NCBI GenBank assembly: GCA_030247885.1
Contig: JAPDRO010000001.1
Location: 682,001 to 746,000, forward strand
DNA from: Taxawa tesnikishii (nom. ined.)
Lineage: Eukaryota; Ascomycota; Dothideomycetes; Dothideales
DNA: 64,000 nt
Direction: 5' to 3'
Positions within the stretch are counted from its first letter, which is position 1; each line of letters begins with the position of its first letter. Made by a program: the position numbers and the translations under genes. This document shows, piece after piece, positions 55,735-64,000 of the stretch. The notes under the pieces were generated by a model. That model was not told where the DNA came from. It was given only the letters and a program-made list of their open reading frames with translations, and made no database searches.

Positions 55735-57029
55735 GTAGTAACTGAACGAAAGGCGGAATGTGCACAAGGACAAGGAGAAGCATGTCCGAGACTGAGGTGA
55801 GGCGCGAAGAAGGTGATGCGGGGCTTGACAAACGGCAGAATGTTTGCTTAGAGTGATGATAAGCTGTAAGACGATACCTCTTATATATCCTATAACCCTG
55901 ATGATCGCCATGTTTTACAAATGCCGTTCTCGTCACTTTGTAGTGCTGATGCGTAGCTATGGCGGTGGGTGCGATTATGTATGTTCCTAACATGACAATG
56001 TTTGCTGCTAGTGAAAGCACTACCTACCCTTCTCTATTGATGCTTTGAAGCTGGATAGTTCGGTGAAGCTCCGGTAACGTCTGAGTGCAGAAACGATGCT
56101 AGTGTAAAGTCTACAAGGCTTGAGTGACGCTTAGTGCGGGCGATACATTACACGTGTAAGGCCTTACATCGCTTGCATTGACATCCCAAAGGCTAAAATA
56201 TGTAAGAATTGACATCGAAATCGAGCCTCCGTATATGTAGGGACTTTTTACATCGTATGTGGATATAAGACGCGTACTTTGGGCGTTGTCAGACGCCTTG
56301 TGACGCGCGATACGGGCGTTGAGCATAATAGTCCGAGAATCGGCCCGATATCCAGACTGCCTAATTAGGCAGTTCTGGAAGGCTTGGCAAAGGTTTCACG
56401 ATGTAAGCATGGAAGCCTTACATTGCTTTATATCGACATGGACCAACTCAAAACTGATGTTATGTTGATATAGAACATACATGTAAGGATGTAAGGTATT
56501 ACCTGCACTGGTGATGCTCAAGTCGAGCACCAGTAATGGCTCACTTCGGGATATCGCTACAAACGAATGGTATCTGCAAAAAAGGATGAAGCTGGCCGGA
56601 ATCGAACACTGCATCTCCGGGCCAGTTGCACCAGGTGGAAGTTCTACCCTCGAGCCACTGCCCCAGAACTATAAGATACTTGGCACCATGATTTACATAC
56701 GAAAGAGATGGATGTACGGCTGGCCTTTGCGAAAAATGCGAGGCAAATCGATTGGGAACTGTGATAAGCGTAAGTGAAGACCACGTCCTTGCAGACGGAA
56801 CAATCTGCGTGCACTTTGGAGATTTTCCTTGAGCGACAAAGTTGTCAGGCACTCCTGCATATCACAAGATAGCCCACTCCGATACAACATAGGTACATCT
56901 AGGTGAGTGCAGAAGCTGCAAGTGATCTACAGCAGAGTTCCTCGCATACGCTCGACGCAAAACCTCCCTCAAATGCTTATTTCCAACGCCGTCGCTCGCT
57001 CACCGAACCGCGAATTTATCGCCGAAGAT
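55735..57029. other. AT-richer intergenic region with palindromes and a tRNA-like stretch
   Basis: About 1.3 kb, with no protein gene recognised. The part at 56100-56500 is visibly richer in A and T and holds several short palindromes and TGTAAG/CTTACA motifs. On the minus strand, about 56664-56590, an A-box-like TGGCTCGAGGGTAG and a B-box-like TGTTCGATTCC stand about 50 bases apart, as in tRNA genes. The predicted arms pair poorly, so I do not call a tRNA. Confidence 0.5.
56148..56373. repeat. Cluster of short perfect palindromes in an AT-rich stretch
   Basis: Perfect palindromes lie at 56148-56159 (TTACACGTGTAA), 56155-56168 (TGTAAGGCCTTACA) and 56356-56373 (ACTGCCTAATTAGGCAGT). TGTAAG/CTTACA also recurs at about 56204, 56403, 56415 and 56481-56494. 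This could be a decayed inverted-repeat element or a protein-binding cluster; the sequence does not decide. Confidence 0.75.
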
Positions 57030-60000
57030 TCATGGGAGCACCACCGTCTCTTTGACCTCAATCCACCTACCTTCTTTATCCCTCACCTCTCTCACGTCGA
57101 CAAATCGCTCAGCGCCATCCAATGCATCGTCTCTTCGATGCTCAACATAGTCATAGACGTCCGTGGCGGCCCTTTGACGGCCCCGTTGACTCGTGGTGCT
57201 CTGCGGAAGCACTTCCATAGACTCCGTAGGTGGTTGATCGGGTCTGTATGGACCGTGAGCCTGAGTCTGGACGCCTTCGGCTTGCCGGGCAGCAGCGAGG
57301 CGTAGGCGTTCGCGCGAGGGAGACTCACTCAGCGCACGAGCTAGCCGCTTGGTTCTGTACTTCTCATCGACATCTGTTTCTTCTTTGTCTTCGTGGTGGT
57401 GATGTCGGTCCTTGGGCCGCTCGTGGTAGTATGGCTTTGTCTCGTCTTGACCATTGGCTCTATCAATGTCCCCGCCTCGGAGTCGACGTCGTAAACGCGA
57501 TACCCCTTCAGTAACGTTACTAACTGTCTCCGAAGGCGGTGGCGACAGGCTTAGAACGTCGTCCTGACTGGCGAAAGAGACATGCAGACCGCCTGCTTCT
57601 GTGCCTGCACAGTCATAACGGAGTGGTGCTCTTAGTCTGGCGGGCGACTGTTGGCGGCCCTGCGGGGAAGTGCTAGTTCCTCGGAGAATGCTTCGAATAC
57701 GAGGCTGGTTTGGAACATGTCCATGATCTCTATCCGGCAGACGGCCTCTAGTCTCCTGAGCCTGTGGATGTTGAGTGGCGCTTGATGATGGCACGCGTGC
57801 AGCACGCATCGCTTCTGCGACTTCCTCCGATGACAGTTCCTTGCGAGTGATGAGATGTTCCTCGATGACACGCTCACGTCCTAGACTGATTGATTCTCCG
57901 CGTGCCGTATGTCTTTCACGGACAAGATAATCCGCGCTGGGATAGGGTGAGCGAGGGTGAGATCCTAGAGTAACGTCTCGGTCATGATTCGAAAAACGTG
58001 GTGCGCCATGCCCTCCGTTGTTTAGTGCGTTGTGTGGCATGTGATAGTGAAAAGATTGGGTTGTACGGCATCTGGGGATAGTTGCTGGGCCGTAGCTTGG
58101 AGGTTAAGTGTCCCTGCGCCCTGCTGTTCGTTGTCCTGTCGACGTAATGCCAGTATCTTGAAATGGTCTTCTGTTGTACTCGGGTTCTTTGACCGGTTGG
58201 AAACGGAGGCCGGTGGCGATGGGATGTCCTGGCTTACTGCCGGCGGTGGCGGAGGAAGTCCCATTCTCGAAGACCTGCTGCGAGGTTCGTCATCACGTCC
58301 AAGAGGATGTTGTTCGGAGAAGCGGTCCTCACCTGCTCCTTCGTCCTCCCGGCGGTCGCGAGTGGTCGACGCATAAGACCGAATTCCGGACGGCTGGTCT
58401 CCGTAAGCTAAGCTAGCCCGGTAGCCATCCTGGGAATCCCCCGATGGCTAGCCAGTCTAGACTTCCTGGAATACGTCCGGCGGTCCCATTCCTCTTCTCC
58501 AGCCTCTCGCGTGCATGTGACCTGCGAAGTATCGATGCTCGCTGCCCTCATTACCGATGAAGGGACGGGACCACTTGCGCGACGCTCGTACGCATGGGCT
58601 CTAGACGCTGCATAGGGTTGATCTCTGGCTGAGCTATGTTGTGAGTCTGAAACGACAGTGGCCACTCTTGGCGGAGAGAGTCTACGAGTTGAATAGCTTA
58701 CGCACCGTTCCTGACGGCGCTGCTCCGCCCTGGTTGGCGTCATGATCCCTTGTCGTTCAGTGATCTCCCTGTAGAAGACCCGCTGTTGAGGGGGTAGCAG
58801 ATGTTCTTGCTGCGGCGTGAGGTTCGGAGGCGGCTGTGGCAGGCTTGGTGGGTGAGGTGGGCTGGAGGACTTTCTTCCGAAAATATATGTTTGTCTTCTA
58901 GGGCTGGGCAACCGCTCCCTTGTCGCAATTCGGTCTCGGGTAATGTAGCACCCCTCTCCTGAGTCTTGACTCCGGTGGCTTGCTGGAAATGATTCGACAT
59001 CACCTCGGGGCTGATAGACCTTTTCCGAGATACCTGTGCTCTCATGACTGGGCTAGGTGGCCGCTCTCTAACCACATAACGTTCAGTAGTCCCCTTCGGT
59101 GGACGTTGACTGATTGATGAACCAGGTTCGACTGTGGAAGCCATATTGGCAACATCACATCTGCGAGAGCGCGTGGGGCTAACGGACCGCTCGCGGATGA
59201 TGGTGAGGCCTCTGATGGTTCCACCTGGCGATTGCTCTCGGCGTCGCTCAATCACTTCCTCCCAATCATGGCCGGTGGATTGCTTCTCAGCCTTGACAGG
59301 AGATGCAGGCTTGCTCCACCCTTGCTCTCTCAACACTATATCATCAGCTCGGTGGTTGTGCATGAACACAGGTGGTTCTGGTCGGTCTGCGGCTGCCCTG
59401 GTTGCCCGACTGTGCACCGACAAAACAGCATCGTCATGCGCGTGAGTAGATGGCATAGCTTGACAATCGTACGCTGATGAAGGAGTGCGCGCTTCCGTGA
59501 CGACAGCAGACCTGCTAGTTGCATGGTGGGAGCGCACACTTGGCGCAGCCGCACGGCTTGGTGCAGAAGGAGGCGGTGGAGAATGTACAGCGGGAGGGGC
59601 AGCCGATGTCTCGGCAGGATCCGGCGGTGATCGACCCGAGGTCGAGTTTGCATCATTTGCACGGTAATGAGCTGCAGATGCTGGGGCAGGCGGCACGGAA
59701 GATTTTGTGGCTGCGTGACTGCGGTTGGATGCAGCAACCCGTGAAGAGTGTGAAGAGTGAGGGTGAGGGAGTGGAGGCGGTCGACTGGACGGCGCGTCTA
59801 CCGGTACCAAGGTACCATGGGCGAAAGGGCGCGGATGCTGCTCGACCAGCCGCTCAGCCTTCCGGTATCCCTCGACTTCCTCGCGTGCGATCGCTCGGAC
59901 CTCGCTTGGAGTAGGAGGCGGTCTTGCGAGTGCTGGCTCGATGGGCGATGAAAGTTGTAGGTTGCAAAGCTCTGCCTGACGCACCGCCATTGCAATCCCG

Positions 60001-60925
60001 GGCGAGATACTCCTTACAGACGACGAAGCCTCTGGATATGTGGCCGGTTGGGTTATCAGAGATCGAGTGTCTTGTTCTGCGCTTGGCGCGTGAGATCCTT
60101 CGCCTTTGTTGGATCTGGCATTGTCGGGTTCGTGTTTCTCGGGCTCTGCTCTCTTGCTCTTGCCACCCTTCAAGTATCGATGGATAGGTTTATCGCCCTC
60201 GCGAGAAATTGACTCAAGCGCTGCTGGGGGCGAGATAGTCCGATGACTGTTCGTAGAGGGGCCATCTTGTTCAACGAGCACAGTGATCCGGCTCTTTGAG
60301 CGTTTCGGGCGGGTTCTGTTGAGGTTAGCACTCACGTGAGACCGCAACGAAGTCGACCGCACCTGGAGTTGGAGGCTCGTGATTGACCGCGACCCTCGTT
60401 GTCCGAACGGGGCTTTGTGTGGATACTTATCCTTGCCTCACTCTTCTTGCGCATGGCTGTTCGCTCTTCGCCGACCTCATCGACTTCTACAACGTCTCTA
60501 CACCGGTGACAGATGTCCAAAGCCAGTGCTGAGCCATCTGGATAGACGGACTGCTCGCGATGATAGCGCTGTGAGCGGGGCCGGTGACAGATGCGACAGA
60601 CGTGGTAGACGGTAAAGGGCTCGCCGGCACTCGTGACGCCTGCGAATGGCGGGGAAGGCGGTGGTGGTGTGGGAGTGGTTGCCATCGAGTGTGGTGGAGG
60701 CGACCACATGCTAGGAGGAGGATTGCGCACGTAGGGATAGACTTGTTGTTGTTGTTGAGGATAGTGTCTTGGAAGCGCTACACAAGCCACAGGCGGAGCA
60801 GCCGGACTGCCAGACATGAGGATGGCGTTCGCAGGAGGCGGCGGTGGTAAAGGCGGTGACAGTCTCGGCGCGTGTTCGTGAACGGTCTGGTAGCCGTTGC
60901 CAGCAGACCAGGTGTTGATTGCCAT
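57030..60925 (-). CDS. Large intrinsically disordered protein with an N-terminal paired-CxxC motif
   Basis: Not a family I can name. It has about 1283 residues in two exons, 60925-60363 and 60315-57030. The intron has a textbook branch point (GTGCTAACCTCAACAG). After a Pro-rich start (MAINTWSAGNGYQ) comes VCRICHRPRSQRYHREQS and then LDICHRCRDVVEVDE, two CxxC pairs about 31 residues apart, likely one zinc site. The remainder is rich in Ser, Pro and Arg, with many SP and RS motifs. It ends with an ordered-looking block (DRANGQDETKPYYHERPKDR, ERFVDVREVRDKEGRW, IEVKETVVLP). Frame breaks at 58050-58053, 58438-58442 and 58917-58919 each fit one missing base, and together they restore a continuous frame. 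It may be a nuclear or chromatin scaffold, which is only a guess. Confidence 0.8.
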
Positions 60926-61876
60926 GGTGGGCAGTGTATTGCGTGAAGAGGGTTCGCAGCCCCGACGCGATGGCGGCGACGACGATTGAGGAAGAATGAG
61001 TGGGGTGCTGTGGAAGAAAGGGAAAAGAGCTGAGGCGGGCACAGAAACAACAGCGTGCCTGTCACAAATGAGGGTTGGATATGAAGTGAAGGTCGGGGCG
61101 CGGAGGAAGACATACTTCGTTGGCACTGGCAGATGTGGCGTAGCGATGCGGACGGACTGGAGGATCGAAGGGCAATGTTCGGGAGGTCGCTGAAGTGTTG
61201 CAGAGTCCAGGTCTCGCTGCAAGGGAGGAAGGAAAGAAGGAAAGAAAGAAGGAAAGAGGGAAGGGGCTACGAGCACACGAGGAAAGGAAGAAGGAAGGTG
61301 CGGCCACAAACTCCACATGCACTGTTTGATTCAAAAGGCCCACCCACGCGCACCATCTTCACACCATCTTCAAACCGTCTTCACACCGTCTTCACACCAT
61401 CTTCACACTCAACACTGCCTTGAATCTCGACTCCAACACATGCTGATGCCTACCTGTCTACGCATGCCCGCGAGAGATACAACAACGCCTAGCACTGCTC
61501 GGACGCTGATTGCTCCATCGTGGTAGGGGCACGGAGTACTCCGTTGGAAGGCCCGCGGTAGCCAGACGCCCCTGCCTACACTGAATGACAGCCTTCTCCC
61601 GATGGTACGTCCATGTCGGTCCACACTTCCGTCGCAGTGCGTGCTGTTTCAGTCGCCAGGGCATCTGTGCAGAAGAGGTATAGAACAACGCACCTTTGCT
61701 GTCGAGGACTCGACCATGCCGTCACCCTCCCTTTGCCCCATGCGGTTACATGACCTCGGGACACACAACTCTCTTCACGGCAAGGTGAACAACAATGACG
61801 ACAAGTAGACTTTAGATATACAGACCGCCTCGACCTCTCCAGCGGCCACCCAGAAGCACTCGAACCCGTTGCGCTT
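60926..61876. other. Intergenic region with an 11-base tandem repeat
   Basis: About 0.95 kb between the disordered-protein start and the STT3 3' end. A GGAA-rich purine stretch lies at about 61225-61262 and an 11-base array at 61351-61408. No gene was recognised. Confidence 0.6.
61351..61408. repeat. 11-base tandem repeat (CTTCACACCAT type)
   Basis: Five head-to-tail units of CTTCACACCAT/CTTCACACCGT, with one unit reading CTTCAAACCGT. Intergenic. Confidence 0.92.
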
Positions 61877-63949
61877 TCAGTCCACTCTCAGCACCCTCGC
61901 GCCTCTCCTTTTGCCCGCCTTCTTCCTCTTGTTGCCCTTCTCAAAAGCAACGGCGCTCTGGTGGTCCCTTCCAAGGTTGTCAAGATCCTTGACCTTGTAG
62001 ATACGAATGATCCAGTTCTCACTGGTGAAGGCCTCCTCGAGGGTTGAGAGCTCGGGTCCTTCAGCAGGCAGCCTCGACCCGCGGACACGGTCTGTTGCTT
62101 GTCCGGCAGGGAAGAGGCTGTTGTAGTTGTAGTAAGACATCTTGTACCTGTATCCATGCTGTCAGTGCGCTGTCTCAGCAGCCAAGAGAATGTAGAACCT
62201 ACATCAAGCTGTTTCTCATGGTAGGAGTCGCCTGGTCATCCACCCTGTACTCGCCCCTGGGAGTGAAGAAGTCCCTCTCCTTAACCTCGTCTGGCCAGAT
62301 ACCCTCCGCGATTCTGACCATCCACAAGAACTTGTTGATGTCATCTCCGGAGTAGCCAAGGAGCCCTCCAAAGACTACGAGAACATAGTCGACTTCGTGC
62401 TGCCTCATGATGGGGTAGCTGACCTCCTCGCGGGAGCTCATGGCCTTACCAACAGTAGCAATGTGCGTGTTGTTCCATGTGTTGTTGTCAACGAGCGTTG
62501 GCCTGTCAGCCATACCACCAATCTGATAACCATAGTCCCACCAAGACATGATCTTAGCCGTGGGGTGAGTGTTTTGACGCAGCCAGTAGTAGGCCTCACG
62601 GTAGTCATCGATGATGTGCTGAGATCCGTCTGGAAGACGCGAAGCCAGCACGACCGAGGGCGAAGAGTAGGCGTTGGAGGTAACCCAGGTGCAGTGAAGC
62701 ACGAAAAGAAGCAGGTACATGGTGATGGCACCAGTGATGGCAGACTTGGAGACGTAGGAGTAGATGCCCACCAGTGGCGTCCTTGTCGAACGGAGACTGT
62801 CCGGAATAGCCGAAGCTGCCACCTTTACGGCATCTGTGCTGCCATCCGCCTGAGCCTTCTCGTCCGGCTTCGCTGCGACCAGGAAAGTGTCGAGAATCTG
62901 AGAGAGGGCCATGGCAGCTGCGACACAGACCACGGGCGTGAGGGTGAGCATCAGACGGACCATGACGCCAGCGAAGTAACTGGCAAGGACCGCATAGATG
63001 ACGATGAATACCTGCTCGTCCTTGAGGTCACGGAAGCACATGTAGACACCTGCCGGGAAAAGCCAGATCAGGAAGTTCAGATCGAAGAAGAACGCTGGCC
63101 AAGCGGTGGGCTGGTGTTCCGACACGGAAGCGATGATGGGGATGTGCACCTTTGCGTATCCAGTGTCCCAAAGCGAGTAGAAACGGCCAGACCATGGCGC
63201 GATAACACCGGAAACCGTCAGGAGGACCAAACCGCCGAATCCGAGGAGGAAGATGAGGAGGACGAGGCTGCGCAGCAGTGTCTGGAACTGCTTGCTTGGC
63301 AGTTGCGTGCGCACAAACTCAACAAAGCCAACAATCTGGAGCAGGCCAAAGACGCCCAGTGCAGCCATGTGGTCACTGCTCCTGATAGGCAAAAATCCGA
63401 CGAAGGGAATCTGCATGCTAGCCAAAGTCCCCAGCGCATACCATGTGGTATAGCTCACGTAAAGCCTTGGGCTGTATCTTCCCATGCAGACCAGAACGAA
63501 AGCATGCAGGGGCAACAAGTTCGTGATGAACACGTATCCACCCCAAGCTGAGACCATGTACCCGTAGAACAGCGCGGTGAAGGCGCCCCACATAGCCGAA
63601 CCCTCCTTCAAACTCTTGATCCATAGGTAGAAGGTGAAGACCAGCAGGAAAATAGCAATGGCCTCGTTGTCATAACTTCCAGCAACCGAGCGCGAGATGT
63701 AACCTGGCGCAATGCCCATGAAGATAGCTGCAAGGAGACCAGCGGATGGAGAAGTGGACATCTCAGAGGTGAAAAGGTAAGTCGCGAAAGCCGTAAGTCC
63801 GGAGAATCCTGGCGCCAGTAGGACGCAGATGTTGCGAATATCGACGGGGATAGTAAGGAATCGCAAGATATGGTAGATCACGCCGCTCGTCACCATGAGA
63901 CCGGGATATAACGTGCCACCGGTGACACGTCCCAGAGGATGCCATGTCC
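61877..63949 (-). CDS. STT3: Dolichyl-diphosphooligosaccharide-protein glycosyltransferase catalytic subunit STT3 (5' end outside window)
   Basis: The catalytic subunit of oligosaccharyltransferase in the ER membrane, which transfers the dolichol-linked glycan to Asn-X-Ser/Thr. Exons seen are 63949-62203 and 62147-61877. The first exon(s) lie beyond 64000, and 63950-64000 is intron ending TATGCAG. Motifs are TWHPLGRVTGGTLYPGLMV, SRSVAGSYDNEAIAIF, SEHQPTAWPAFFFDL, the catalytic WWDYGYQIGGMADRPTLVDN and the DNNTWNNTHIA glycosylation site known in eukaryotic STT3. About 11 of the 13 helices are in the window. The C-terminus is basic (GNKRKKAGKRRG). No frame errors. Confidence 0.96.
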
Positions 63950-64000
63950 CTGCATACATGTCAGATGCCAGAGCACTTCTACAAGACCTGACTGGGGCGG

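Noticed and set aside
61351-61408. Regularly spaced repeats as a CRISPR-like array
   Set aside because: The units are contiguous 11-mers without unique spacers, and the genome is eukaryotic.
62397-63551. 384-codon open frame on the plus strand inside STT3
   Set aside because: It is antisense to conserved membrane helices of STT3 and has no recognisable protein.

Overview
This window looks like nuclear chromosomal DNA of a filamentous ascomycete (Pezizomycotina, most likely a dothideomycete; the class is an inference). The genes carry many short spliceosomal introns, mostly about 45-100 bases, with GTRNGT-type donors and CTAAC-like branch points. The set includes KNL1/Spc7, Did2, NC2-beta, Rpt2, Ubc1, ARPC3 and STT3, plus a fungal N-acetylglucosamine (GlcNAc) utilisation cluster. 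I found no transposon, rRNA gene, CRISPR array or convincing tRNA. Coordinates and exon joins below were worked out by eye from the sequence.

Layout. 1-1297: 3'-truncated unknown nuclear-type protein (-). 2269-2967: ribosomal protein uS17/RPS11 (-), divergent from the kinetochore scaffold Spc7 (+, 3476-7707). 8238-11122: vacuolar Ca2+/H+ exchanger (-). 11940-12690: frame-broken NmrA-like gene (+). 12862-13674: ESCRT-III protein Did2 (-). 14107-14771: NC2-beta/Dr1 (-). 15973-16886: SDR (-). 17199-18532: DAO-type FAD oxidoreductase (+). 19855-33381: the GlcNAc block, with an UNC-93/Ngt1-like transporter (+), an atypical hexokinase (+), GlcNAc-6-P deacetylase (-), a GH3 beta-N-acetylglucosaminidase joined to GNAT-like domains (+) and an Ndt80-type regulator resembling Ron1 (+). 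35506-37299: mitochondrial 2-methylcitrate dehydratase (-). 38401-40195: sugar-porter MFS (+). 40231-42166: phenol 2-monooxygenase-type flavoprotein (-). 42607-44200: decayed Zn2Cys6 regulator (+). 44580-46210: proteasome ATPase Rpt2 (-), divergent from the E2 enzyme Ubc1 (+, 47002-47870). 48228-50660: an in-frame fusion of homoserine kinase and AIR synthase (-). 51030-51945: ARPC3 (+). 53203-55734: DUF1399-type protein with a Gly/Cys tail (+). 57030-60925: long disordered protein with an N-terminal CxxC pair motif (-). 61877-63949: STT3 (-, 5' end outside the window).

How the genes work together. The GlcNAc block can be read as a pathway: release of GlcNAc by GH3, uptake by the transporter, phosphorylation by the hexokinase-like protein, deacetylation by Dac1, with Ron1 as regulator. 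The expected glucosamine-6-phosphate deaminase is not in the window. Rpt2 and Ubc1 are head to head and both act in ubiquitin-dependent proteolysis.

Two observations stand out. The first is the homoserine kinase-AIR synthase fusion, which joins threonine and purine synthesis in one reading frame. The second is that at least 22 reading-frame breaks in otherwise well-conserved genes can each be explained by one base missing from a short homopolymer. That pattern suggests assembly under-calls rather than gene decay. The Zn2Cys6 gene is different: it has in-frame nonsense codons and a gap in its zinc motif, and looks truly dead.
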